Assembly (NCBI GenBank): GCA_951800675.1
Contig: CATOKC010000026.1
Span: 1 to 30,923, forward strand
Direction of reading: 5' to 3'
From: an uncultured Oscillibacter sp.
Lineage (GTDB): Bacteria > Bacillota_A > Clostridia > Oscillospirales > Oscillospiraceae
Length of the DNA: 30,923 bases
In this document: piece by piece, positions 15,713 to 23,106 of the stretch
Position numbering within the stretch: the first letter of the stretch is position 1
How the letters are laid out: every line of letters begins with the position of its first letter
Made by a program: the position numbers and the translations under genes
Notes under the pieces: generated by a model
Databases searched by the model: none
What the model was told of the DNA's origin: nothing
What the model saw: the letters and a program-made list of their open reading frames with translations, nothing else

Positions 15713-16998
15713 TGGGCATTCTTCTACTTGGTATGCTGCTGGTTATGATTTTCTTTGGAATCCCGATCGGGTTTGCGATCCTGCTATCCAGCAGCCTGTT
15801 CCTGCAAATTACCGATTTGAAGCCCTTGGTGGTTGTGGCCCAAAAGCTGGCACTGGGACTGGATTCCAGCAGTCTCCTGGCAATCCCGCTGTTTACATTG
15901 ATGGGTTATATCATGGAAGCTTGTGGACTTTCCCAGCGGCTGGTCGACTGGGTATATTCCATCTTTGGGCACATTCGGGGTTCGTTAGGCATTGTCGCCA
16001 TTATTTGCTGCACGATTTTCGCGGCGCTGTCCGGTTCTGGGCCCGCGACCGTCATGGCCATTGGGTCATTGCTGATCCCTGCCATGAAGGAAAACGGATA
16101 CCCGCCTCGCACCGCCGCCGGTCTGACCGCGATGGCAGGCGCTCTGGGACCAGTCATCCCTCCGAGCATCGTGATGATTGTCTATGGAACAACTATGGGC
16201 GTCTCCATTACCAAGATGTTTATGGGCGGTATTTTACCGGGGGTTCTGATTGCTCTTTTTCTGGTAATCGCCAATCAGATTGTCACAAAAAAGTTTGACC
16301 TGACGATTTCTACGGAGCGTCATGCCTTCCGGGATATTCCGCGAATTACTTGGCGAGCATTGCCAACCCTGCTGCTCCCGGTATTGATTCTAGGCGGTAT
16401 CTATGGCGGGGTTGTCACACCTACAGAGTCCGCCACCGTAGGGTGCGTGTATTCGCTCATTCTGGCCGTGGTCTATCGGAAAATCAACCTGAAATCTTTT
16501 TCAGAAATTCTTCGAAAAACAGTGGAAACTACCGCGATGATCGCCATTCTTACCGGCTCTGCCGCTGTTTTTGGCTGGATCCTCTCTACCACGAGGATTC
16601 CCGCGCAAATCGCCAATGTAGTAATCCCGATGCTGAATGGCAGCAAGACCTTGTATTGGATTTTGCTAATGGCCGTACTGCTGTTTATCGGCTGTTTGAT
16701 GGACGCTCTGGCCAGTATCGTGATGCTGGCGCCCATTTTGGTCCCGATTGGCACAGCTATGGGAATCCATGAAATTCACTTGGGCATTGTTTTTTGCGTG
16801 ACATTGATTGTGGGCTTTGTTACGCCGCCCTTTGGCGCGAATCTGTTCTCTGTGGTAGGCTTGACAAAACTCCCCTTTGCCGAAGTGGTGAAAGGCGTGA
16901 TTCCCTTCCTGTGCGCAGCCGTCATTGTGCTGCTGCTCATGGTGATTTTCCCGCAGATTTCTCTTCTAATCCCCAGCCTGGTCACAGCCGCGGCTTAG
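15712..16998 (+). CDS. dctM: TRAP transporter large permease DctM
   Basis: From the ATG at 15712 the product is 428 residues, the standard DctM length, with about twelve spans. Family markers include FFGIPIGFAILLSS near the start, LLAIPLFTLMGYIME, ALSGSGPATVMAIGSLLIPAM, GALGPVIPPSIVMIVYGTTMGVSI (split by its turn), GVVTPTESATVG and, near the end, GFVTPPFGANLF. The frame extends 30 codons upstream inside dctQ, but GAAAGAAGAGG before 15712 and the one-base overlap support this start. It is the sodium-coupled transport subunit. Confidence 0.95.
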   Translation: MGILLLGMLLVMIFFGIPIGFAILLSSSLFLQITDLKPLVVVAQKLALGLDSSSLLAIPLFTLMGYIMEACGLSQRLVDWVYSIFGHIRGSLGIVAIICCTIFAALSGSGPATVMAIGSLLIPAMKENGYPPRTAAGLTAMAGALGPVIPPSIVMIVYGTTMGVSITKMFMGGILPGVLIALFLVIANQIVTKKFDLTISTERHAFRDIPRITWRALPTLLLPVLILGGIYGGVVTPTESATVGCVYSLILAVVYRKINLKSFSEILRKTVETTAMIAILTGSAAVFGWILSTTRIPAQIANVVIPMLNGSKTLYWILLMAVLLFIGCLMDALASIVMLAPILVPIGTAMGIHEIHLGIVFCVTLIVGFVTPPFGANLFSVVGLTKLPFAEVVKGVIPFLCAAVIVLLLMVIFPQISLLIPSLVTAAA

Positions 16999-17006
16999 GA
17001 GGATGT

Positions 17007-17882
17007 ATGGATAATTTGTTGGAAGGCGCGTATGACCTCCATATTCACTGCGGCCCGGATGTGATCCCCCGGGCTGTCACGGGCCTGGAAATGGCAAAGC
17101 GCGCCGCAAAACGCGGCATGCGGGGCTTCGCAATCAAAGCCCATTATGACAATACCTGCCAACAGGCCGCGCTGGTCAACGAACTGGTGCCGTCCTGTCG
17201 GGCTATCGGAACACTGACCATGAATTCCGCGACGGGCGGTGTAAATCCCATGGCAGTGGAAGCAGCCGCCCGCCTTGGCGCGCGCATCGTATGGTGTCCG
17301 ACCTTTGATTCGGATTCCCAGCAAAAGTATTATCTGAAGGAACTGCCGGCATATATCGCTATGCAAAGCAAGCTCCTCTCTTGCGGAGTCGCTGTTCCTT
17401 CCTATCGCCTAACAAATCAAGAAGGACATCTCACGAAAGAAATGGGTGAGGTGCTGGAACTGGTTCAGGAGTATGACATAGTACTTGGCACGGGGCATAT
17501 CACCCATGGTGAAACGTTTGCTTTGGCCAGGGAGGCCCATCGGCGCGGATTCCGAAGGCTCTTGATTACCCATGCGGACTGGAGTTTTACCCACTACTCC
17601 GTAGAGGAGCAAAAAGAGCTTGTCCGGCTTGGAGCCGTCATTGAGCACTCCTATACATCTCCCGCCGTATTGAAGGCTGTTTCCTGGGATGAGGTCTTTC
17701 ATGAGATAAAGGAGATTGGGCCGGAACATATTGTAGTATCTACAGATTTGGGACAAGCCAATCACGATTACCCCGATGTCGGGCTGCTGAAATACGCAAG
17801 GAAGCTATTAGAAAACAAGTTTTCCCGCCGGGAATTACGGATGATGATCGCGGAAAACCCTGGACGGCTCGTCTCCCCATAA
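17007..17882 (+). CDS. DUF6282-like metal-dependent hydrolase
   Basis: The predicted product is 291 residues and resembles the DUF6282 branch of amidohydrolase-like TIM barrels. The start YDLHIHCGPDVIPRAV has the H-x-H metal pair (H12, H14); RGMRGFAIKAHYDNT, TGGVNPMAVEAAARLGARIVW (split by its turn), GTGHITHGE, LLITHADWS and VVSTDLGQ give the further His and Asp ligands expected of the fold. TAGGAGG lies five bases before the ATG, nine bases after the dctM stop. A second ATG at 17003 is out of frame. The reaction is unknown; hydrolysis of a C-N or lactone bond in the imported compound would fit the context. Confidence 0.85.
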   Translation: MDNLLEGAYDLHIHCGPDVIPRAVTGLEMAKRAAKRGMRGFAIKAHYDNTCQQAALVNELVPSCRAIGTLTMNSATGGVNPMAVEAAARLGARIVWCPTFDSDSQQKYYLKELPAYIAMQSKLLSCGVAVPSYRLTNQEGHLTKEMGEVLELVQEYDIVLGTGHITHGETFALAREAHRRGFRRLLITHADWSFTHYSVEEQKELVRLGAVIEHSYTSPAVLKAVSWDEVFHEIKEIGPEHIVVSTDLGQANHDYPDVGLLKYARKLLENKFSRRELRMMIAENPGRLVSP

Positions 17883-18260
17883 GTTTACTGGAAAGCGCAC
17901 AAGCGAAACAGGTCTCGCTTCAAGAAAGAAAAATCCCGTCGAAGCCGCCGCGGGTAAGGTCTTTACTTTCGCGGCTGACAAATTACCCGAACAAAAAGGC
18001 TGTGGCGGAGCAGACGCAGATTTCCGGCGCGGCGCTGGGAGTTCGCATCTACTCCGCCACAGCCAACTTGAACCTGAATCTGTTTGCTGACTTCTTGGCG
18101 TCTATCCTTATCCCGCACGCCCGCGTGATGGGCCGGATGTCCTCCAGCCACAACTTCCAGGCGCGCCGCCGGTTCAAAAAGGAGGCTGGTTCGCGCCGAG
18201 CAATCATCGCGGGAATTATAACCGCCCGCAGGCTGAAAAGTCGGAAAGGAATCTATTACG
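17883..18260. other. 378-base non-coding, structure-rich stretch before the aldolase gene
   Basis: No convincing gene is visible. A GTG-started frame at 18002-18274 lacks a good ribosome binding site and overlaps the aldolase start. The first 110 bases hold nested inverted repeats: AAGCGA/TCGCTT near 17901-17920, GCCGCG (17947-17952) with CGCGGC (17970-17975), and GGGTAA (17952-17957) with TTACCC (17983-17988); the last two pairings exclude each other. The 13-bp repeat at 17998-18064 follows. No U-tract terminator was found, so read-through from the TRAP operon is possible. The aldolase ribosome binding site (GGAAAGGA) ends this stretch. Confidence 0.5.
17998..18064. repeat. 13-bp perfect inverted repeat with 41-base loop
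   Basis: GGCTGTGGCGGAG (17998-18010) and CTCCGCCACAGCC (18052-18064) are exact reverse complements. In RNA they would form a stable stem. No U tract follows, so it is not a standard terminator. Confidence 0.85.
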
Positions 18261-19253
18261 ATGAATCTGTTTGACAATACTCTTCGAGATGGCGGCAATG
18301 TTGTCGGCCATGGTTTTTCCACAGAGCTGACGGTCAGCATCGTCAAGGGCCTGCTGAACGCCGGCATCCTAGACATTGAGCTGGGGAACTGCAAGGGCCT
18401 GGGAGCCTATGAACAGCTTAACGCTACCAACGCTCCCTCTGACCAGGAATACTTCGATATCCTCCAGCCCTATCTGCCCAAGGGCCGTATCGGCATGTTC
18501 CAACTGGCCCGGTGCACCACGGAAAAAAACATTCAAAAGGCCGCCGCCGCGGGCCTGAACTTCCTGAGAGTAGGCGCCAACGCCGGAGACGGCGCGGGCT
18601 CCGCGGAGGCCGTGCGGCTGGTGAAGAAGGCCGGGCTCGTCTGCCGATATTCGCTAATGAAAGCCTACGTCTCCACCCCGGAGGAGCTGGCCGACGAGGC
18701 GAAGCTGCTCCAGGACGCGGGCGTGGACAAGATCACCATCATGGACTCCGCCGGAACCATGTTCCCGGAGGATGCCTCGAAATATGTGACTTACTTAAAG
18801 CAGGCCGTCACCATCCCCGTGGGGTTCCATGGTCACAGCAACCTGGGGCTGTCCCAGGCCAACGCCCTGGCGGCGGCAAAGGCCGGAGCGGACGAGATCG
18901 ACTGTGGTCTGCTGGGCATGGCCCGCTCCGCCGGCAACTGTGCCACGGAACTGGCGGCGGCAACGCTGAAAAAGGCCGGGTATCTTCCGGAAGTTGATCT
19001 GTACAAACTGCTGGATTACTTGGAGCAGGAGCTGCTTCCCGCCATGCGGCCCTATGGGTATCACGCCGCGGTGAATCCCACCGACCTGATGCTGGGCCTT
19101 TCCGGCTGCCACTCCAGCTTTCTGCCCATGTTCAGGAAAGTGGCCGAGGAGGAAAACGTGTCTTTGCCTCGGCTGATTGCGGATGCTTCCGCCATTGACC
19201 GGAAAGCTCCTCCAGAGGAGCTGCTTCGCAAAGTGGCCGCCTCGCTGATGTAA
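18261..19253 (+). CDS. 4-hydroxy-2-oxovalerate aldolase-like enzyme (HMGL/DRE-TIM family)
   Basis: The predicted product is 330 residues with the DRE-TIM metallolyase layout: NTLRDGGNVVGHGF at the N-terminus (R9, D10), ITIMDSAGTMFPED (D162) and VGFHGHSNLGLSQANAL with the metal-binding H190 and H192. Members similar to DmpG/MhpE cleave 4-hydroxy-2-oxoacids to pyruvate and an aldehyde; no partner acetaldehyde dehydrogenase gene is nearby. GGAAAGGA lies before the ATG. It follows the TRAP operon by 378 bases on the same strand and its DNA is more GC-rich than the dct genes, so it may or may not share their transcript. A pathway in which the dehydrogenase makes a 2-oxoacid that this enzyme cleaves is inference. 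A citramalate- or isopropylmalate-type synthase is less likely at this length. Confidence 0.8.
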   Translation: MNLFDNTLRDGGNVVGHGFSTELTVSIVKGLLNAGILDIELGNCKGLGAYEQLNATNAPSDQEYFDILQPYLPKGRIGMFQLARCTTEKNIQKAAAAGLNFLRVGANAGDGAGSAEAVRLVKKAGLVCRYSLMKAYVSTPEELADEAKLLQDAGVDKITIMDSAGTMFPEDASKYVTYLKQAVTIPVGFHGHSNLGLSQANALAAAKAGADEIDCGLLGMARSAGNCATELAAATLKKAGYLPEVDLYKLLDYLEQELLPAMRPYGYHAAVNPTDLMLGLSGCHSSFLPMFRKVAEEENVSLPRLIADASAIDRKAPPEELLRKVAASLM

Positions 19254-19293
19254 AGGGTCCTTAAAAGAACATAAGCCTCCCGGGGATTTCCTA

Positions 19294-19322
19294 TTGACAG
19301 GAACCGGGAAAGAATTTATAAT
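19294..19322 (+). promoter_or_regulatory. Consensus sigma-A promoter of ribU
   Basis: TTGACA (19294-19299) and TATAAT (19317-19322) are 17 bases apart, an exact consensus, directly before the FMN riboswitch. Confidence 0.93.
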
Positions 19323-19344
19323 CAGAAAGACAACTGAATTGGAA

Positions 19345-19456
19345 GGAATGTCTTCAAGGCAGGGTGCAATTCCCGATCGGCGGTAAAGTCCGCGAGCGTG
19401 CGAGCGCTGATTTGGTGAAAGTCCAAAACCGACAGTATAGTCTGGATTAAAGAGGG
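19345..19456 (+). promoter_or_regulatory. FMN riboswitch (RFN element)
   Basis: The conserved RFN core is readable: TCTTCAAGGCAGGGTGCAA, TTCCCGATCGGCGGTAAAG, TCCGCGAGC, then GATTTGGTGAAAGTCCAAAA, CCGACAGTATAGTCTGGAT and AAGAGG. The TCTT at 19351 pairs with AAGA near 19450 to close the P1 helix. It senses flavin mononucleotide and, with the terminator downstream, should shut off ribU when flavin is plentiful. A variable arm (GCGTGCGAGCGC) is present where the element normally varies. Confidence 0.96.
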
Positions 19457-19552
19457 CGTATGGAATTTGTCAGGGATACTCTGACAATCCGCGCGGCTTT
19501 TCTTGATCTGGCAAACGCCTTGTTGACAGGTTCCATACCCCTTAACATCACC

Positions 19553-19592
19553 ACACCGAAAGGCATTGCTTTGCTTTTCGGTGTTTATTTTT
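19553..19592 (+). terminator. Riboswitch-controlled terminator before ribU
   Basis: ACACCGAAA (19553-19561) pairs with TTTCGGTGT (19576-19584), with four more inner pairs, and TTTATTTTT follows. It ends just before the ribU ribosome binding site. Another long pairing upstream, GTATGGAA...TGTCA (about 19458-19472) with TGACA..TTCCATAC (about 19524-19538), probably belongs to the switching structure. Confidence 0.88.
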
Positions 19593-19606
19593 AGGAGGTA
19601 TGTTCC

Positions 19607-20143
19607 ATGAACCGTCAAGCCAAAAACCTTACCGCCATCGGCATGCTCTGCGCCCTCGCCTACGCGGCCGCCGCCGTTGGGCGCGTCCCGCTGGTGCTCT
19701 TCTTGAAGTACGACCCCAAGGATATTGTCATAGCCCTCGGCGGATTGATCCTCGGGCCGCCGGCTTCCTGTTCCGTCGCTCTGACTGTCTCCTTGGCTGA
19801 GATGTTCACCATCAGCGAAACCGGCGTACTGGGCATGCTTATGAACGTCGTTTCAAGCTGCTCCTTTGCCTGCACGGCGGCCTTGGTTTACCAGAGGCGG
19901 CGAACCTTCCTTGGCGCGGCGGCGGGACTGCTCTGCGGGTGGCTTTGCATGGTCCTTGTCATGCTGCTCTGGAACTATTTCATCGCCCCCATTTACATGG
20001 GATATCCCAGAGAGGCGGTTGCAGAACTGCTGATTCCAGCCTTTTTGCCATTTAATGTAATAAAGGGCGGTTTGAACGCGGCCGCGGCTCTTCTTTTATA
20101 CAGGCCGGTCCTTGCCGCTTGGAACGCTACCCCGCACGAATAG
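19607..20143 (+). CDS. ribU: Riboflavin ECF transporter S component RibU
   Basis: The predicted product is 178 residues with about six membrane spans, the usual RibU size. VPLVLFLKYDPKDIVIALGG carries the KYDPKDI element (34-40) conserved in riboflavin-binding S components, and GMLMNVVSSCSFACTAALVY and LPFNVIKGGLNAAAALLLY match the later conserved spans. It binds riboflavin and works with the shared EcfAA'T energising module, which is not encoded here. AGGAGG lies eight bases before the ATG, directly after the terminator that the FMN riboswitch controls. Confidence 0.96.
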   Translation: MNRQAKNLTAIGMLCALAYAAAAVGRVPLVLFLKYDPKDIVIALGGLILGPPASCSVALTVSLAEMFTISETGVLGMLMNVVSSCSFACTAALVYQRRRTFLGAAAGLLCGWLCMVLVMLLWNYFIAPIYMGYPREAVAELLIPAFLPFNVIKGGLNAAAALLLYRPVLAAWNATPHE

Positions 20144-20144
20144 A

Positions 20145-20184
20145 CAACCAGCGCCTCCCCCGATTCCAGGGGAGGCGCTGGTTG
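20145..20184. terminator. Shared hairpin between the convergent ribU and recG genes
   Basis: A perfect 16-bp stem (20145-20160 with 20169-20184) around CGATTCCA sits between the two stop codons. Neither side has a good U tract, so it may act as a weak two-way terminator or mRNA 3'-end stabiliser. Confidence 0.75.
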
Positions 20185-20185
20185 C

Positions 20186-22234
20186 TTAGTTCAGTGTATC
20201 CGCCGCTTCCGTGAAGAGCTCCGCCATTCGCTCCGCTGTGGCGGGACAGGTTTCCAGGTTCGGGTCCCGGGCCAGCAGGGCGTCCGCCGCGTCCTGGGCT
20301 TCCCGCAAAAGCTGGGTGTCACAGCCGATGTCCGCCACCCGCAGTCCTGGCAGGCCGTGCTGACGCTGGCCGAAAAAGTCCCCCGGCCCCCGGAGGCGCA
20401 GGTCCTCCTCCGCGATTTTGAAGCCGTCGGCGGTGCGGGTCATGACCTTCAGCCGCTGCCGGGTCTCCTCATTTTGGTTGTCGGAGACCAGCACGCAATA
20501 GGACTGCCACGCGCCCCGGCCCACCCGGCCCCGGAGCTGATGGAGCTGGCTCAGGCCAAAGCGCTCCGCGTTTTCCACCACTATGACGGCGGCGTTGGGC
20601 ACGTCCACCCCCACCTCAATGACGGTGGTGGATACCAGAACATCCGTCTCCCCGGCGGAAAAGGCGGCCATCACCGCGTCCTTCTCCTTGGGCTTCATCT
20701 TCCCGTGGACGTAGGCCACCCGGAGGTCCGGGAAAACCTCCCGTTGGAGCTGGGCGGCATACTCCGTCACGGCCTTTCGGTCGTCGCCTCCCTCCCCGCT
20801 CTCGGATACCTGGGGACAGACGATATAAGCCTGCCGCCCCTCGCCTACCAGCTTTCGGAGGAACTTATAAATCCGGGGATGGTAGCTGCTGTTCACCAAG
20901 GAGGTCTGGACCGTCCGCCGCCCCGGGGGGAGCTGGTCGATGACGGACACGTCCAAATCGCCGTAGAGAATCAGGGCCAGGGTCCGGGGGATGGGGGTGG
21001 CGGACATGACCAGCGTATGGGGGTGGTCCCCCTTCCCCGCCAGGGCCGCCCTCTGTCCCACGCCGAAGCGGTGCTGCTCGTCCGTCACCACCAGTCCCAA
21101 GCGCCGGTACTCCAGTCCGCCGGTAATCAGAGCGTGGGTGCCCAAAATAAAGTCCACGTCTCCCGCCGCGAGGCTGGCGGCCAGGGCCTTTTTCTCCCGG
21201 GCGGTATGGGCGCCGGTGAGAAGGGCGCAGCGAATCCCCAGGGGCTCCAGCAGAGGGGCCAGACCCTCGTAGTGCTGGCGGGCCAGGATTTCTGTGGGAG
21301 CCATCAGGGCGGCCTGTCGGCCGTTTTTTACACAGAAATAGGCGCAGGCGGCGGCCACCATGGTTTTGCCGCTGCCCACGTCCCCCTGGCAGAGGCGGTT
21401 CATGGGGCGGCCGGAGGCCATATCGCCCAGAGCCTCCTCTACACAGCGGCGCTGGGCCCCCGTCAGGGTGAAGGGCAGGGCCCCATAAAAGACCTCCATA
21501 TCCACGGGATGGAAGGGCTCCACCTCCACCACCTCCCGCCGCTGCCGCAGCCGCCGGAGGCCCAGGGTGAAAAGGAACAGCTCCTCAAAGGCCAATCGCC
21601 GCCGGGCCAGGTCCAGAGACTCGCCGTCCGCCGGAAAGTGGATGTTTTCATAGGCAAAGCCCACCCGGCAGAGCTGGTGCTCTCGCCGGACCTCATCCGG
21701 CAGCACGTCCGGCAGGATGTCCCCGCAAGCGTCCAGCCCCTGGCGGATGGACCGGGAGAGGATCAGTTGGCTGACCCCGGCGGTAAGGGGGTAAATGGGG
21801 ACGATGCGGCCCGTGGCCTCCCGGCGGCCCTCCGGCTCTACGATGGGGTTTGCCATCCGGCGGCGGAGCAGGTTCCCCTCTGCCTTGCCGCAGAAAACAT
21901 AGGTCTCCCCCGGGCGGAGGCTGTTTTTCAGCCAGGACTGGTTGAAGAAGGTCACGTCCAGAGCGCCGGTTTCGTCCACTGCCCGGACCTTCACCAAATC
22001 CAGACCCTTGCGGATATGGGATACCGTGGGGGCTGACGCCACCATGGCGCAGACGCAGGCGGTCTCGCCGGGAACCAGGTCCGCGATGTGCCGGGTCTCT
22101 CTCCGGTCCTCGTACCGCCGGGGAAACCAGGAGATCAGGTCCCGGAGGGTGTGAATCCCCAGCTTTCCAAGGGCCTTGGCCCGCTGTTCACCGATACCTT
22201 TGCTATAGCGCACGTCCGTTTTTAGGTCCGCCAT
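20186..22234 (-). CDS. recG: ATP-dependent DNA helicase RecG
   Basis: The predicted product is 682 residues, the normal RecG length. Residues 1-190 form the helix-hairpin-helix and OB-fold wedge domain (SKGIGEQRAKALGKLGI, then FPRRYEDRR). The helicase core follows: Walker A GDVGSGKTMVA (284-294), MAPTEILARQH, the DEQH box at 385-388, SATPIPRTLALI, VIEVGVDVPNA and QLRGRVGRG, with the RecG-specific LRGPGDFFGQRQHG near the C-terminus. The enzyme remodels stalled forks and Holliday junctions. AAAGGAGG lies seven bases before the ATG. It has its own promoter inside the folA terminator region and no visible functional tie to its neighbours. Confidence 0.98.
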   Translation of the reverse strand: MADLKTDVRYSKGIGEQRAKALGKLGIHTLRDLISWFPRRYEDRRETRHIADLVPGETACVCAMVASAPTVSHIRKGLDLVKVRAVDETGALDVTFFNQSWLKNSLRPGETYVFCGKAEGNLLRRRMANPIVEPEGRREATGRIVPIYPLTAGVSQLILSRSIRQGLDACGDILPDVLPDEVRREHQLCRVGFAYENIHFPADGESLDLARRRLAFEELFLFTLGLRRLRQRREVVEVEPFHPVDMEVFYGALPFTLTGAQRRCVEEALGDMASGRPMNRLCQGDVGSGKTMVAAACAYFCVKNGRQAALMAPTEILARQHYEGLAPLLEPLGIRCALLTGAHTAREKKALAASLAAGDVDFILGTHALITGGLEYRRLGLVVTDEQHRFGVGQRAALAGKGDHPHTLVMSATPIPRTLALILYGDLDVSVIDQLPPGRRTVQTSLVNSSYHPRIYKFLRKLVGEGRQAYIVCPQVSESGEGGDDRKAVTEYAAQLQREVFPDLRVAYVHGKMKPKEKDAVMAAFSAGETDVLVSTTVIEVGVDVPNAAVIVVENAERFGLSQLHQLRGRVGRGAWQSYCVLVSDNQNEETRQRLKVMTRTADGFKIAEEDLRLRGPGDFFGQRQHGLPGLRVADIGCDTQLLREAQDAADALLARDPNLETCPATAERMAELFTEAADTLN

Positions 22235-22269
22235 GGAAGCCCCTCCTTTCCGGGCGGTTTTCTCCCTTG

Positions 22270-22298
22270 ATTATACCGTGGGGCAAGACCGAAAACAA
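22270..22298 (-). promoter_or_regulatory. Predicted promoter of recG
   Basis: On the minus strand TTGTTT (22298-22293) and TATAAT (22275-22270) are 17 bases apart. The -35 box overlaps the foot of the folA terminator hairpin. Confidence 0.7.
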
Positions 22299-22335
22299 GG
22301 GACTTTCGGGAATCGCCATTCCCAAAAGTCCCTTG
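22296..22335 (-). terminator. Intrinsic terminator after folA
   Basis: A 17-bp stem with one mismatch (CAAGGGACTTT and GGGAAT against their complements, loop at 22314-22317) lies five bases after the folA stop. On the minus strand it is followed by TTTTCGG, a short U run. Confidence 0.82.
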
Positions 22336-22340
22336 CGGTT

Positions 22341-22844
22341 TCAGCTTCCCAGCTTCGTGTTGACGTACTCGAAAAAGCGGAATTTCAAACCGTTCTCCTC
22401 CATGGGCTCCCCTTGGCCGGCCACCTCCCAGTTGGGCAGCTTATCCAGGTTGGGGAAGAAGGTGTCCGACTCCCGCACCCGGGTCTCCACCCGGGTGAGG
22501 TACACCCGGCGGCACCGGGAGAGCAGGGCGGCGTAAATGCTGCCGCCGCCGATGATCCACAGGTTTTCCGCCTCCGGCCCGCCCGCCAGGGTCAGGGCCT
22601 TCTCCGGGGAGGAAACGCCCTCCGCCCCCTCCGGCAGGTGGGAGGGGTCCCGTGTGACGACGATGTTTCGCCTCTGGGGCAGGGGAGACCCGCCTGTGAA
22701 AAATTCCAGCCGTTCCGGCCCCATGATGACGGTGCCGTTTCGGGTCAGGGCGTGAAAGCGGTCCAGGTCGGCGGGCAGGGAGAAGAGCAGTCCCCCATTC
22801 CGGCCAAAGGCCCAGCGCTGATCTGCGACTACGTAAGCGTTCAT
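22341..22844 (-). CDS. folA: Dihydrofolate reductase
   Basis: The predicted product is 167 residues, as usual for bacterial DHFR. The elements are NAYVVADQRWAFGRNGGLLF with the Trp of the flexible loop, SLPADLDRFHALT where the acidic active-site residue is D26, TVIMGPERLEF, RRNIVVTRD, and NLWIIGGGSIYAALL for NADPH binding. YLTRVETRVRESDTFFP is the usual C-terminal segment. It reduces dihydrofolate to tetrahydrofolate. The family's usual MGRxT is MGPER here. GAGGTG lies five bases before the ATG. No thymidylate synthase gene is adjacent, and it appears to be a single-gene unit with its own promoter and terminator. Confidence 0.95.
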   Translation of the reverse strand: MNAYVVADQRWAFGRNGGLLFSLPADLDRFHALTRNGTVIMGPERLEFFTGGSPLPQRRNIVVTRDPSHLPEGAEGVSSPEKALTLAGGPEAENLWIIGGGSIYAALLSRCRRVYLTRVETRVRESDTFFPNLDKLPNWEVAGQGEPMEENGLKFRFFEYVNTKLGS

Positions 22845-22915
22845 ACATTCACCTCATACCGTATCGGGAAGCAGGTCCCCAAGAGCAAGTCTTACCCTCG
22901 TTGCTATGCCTGACT

Positions 22916-22944
22916 ATCTTATACATAACTATAGCAAATTTCAA
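22916..22944 (-). promoter_or_regulatory. Predicted promoter of folA
   Basis: On the minus strand TTGAAA (22944-22939) and TAAGAT (22921-22916) are 17 bases apart in an AT-rich stretch, about 70 bases before the start codon. Confidence 0.7.
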
Positions 22945-23044
22945 GAAACCCGTGTGCCCAAATTTTCCGGTCTCGAAGCCCTGGTTTTTGCCGCTTCCGC
23001 CAAAGATGCGGGAAATCTTTTTCCAGGTTTGTTGGTTATTCAGG

Positions 23045-23073
23045 TTGCGGGAGGGCAAAAAGTGCGCTAGGAT
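23045..23073 (+). promoter_or_regulatory. Weak candidate promoter of the AraC-type gene
   Basis: TTGCGG (23045-23050) and TAGGAT (23068-23073) are 17 bases apart. The match is poor, as expected of an activator-dependent promoter. The rest of the folA/araC divergent gap shows nothing else recognisable. Confidence 0.35.
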
Positions 23074-23106
23074 AGAGGTCACAAACCGGGAAAGGAGGAA
23101 GCCGCC

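Noticed and set aside
18002..18274. A GTG-started 90-codon frame before the aldolase gene
   Set aside because: No adequate ribosome binding site, it lies in a region of strong inverted repeats and overlaps the aldolase start; listed only as part of the non-coding stretch.
20357..22036. A 559-codon plus-strand frame opposite recG
   Set aside because: recG is certain from its helicase motifs; the opposite frame has low-complexity Gly/His/Leu composition and no start signal.
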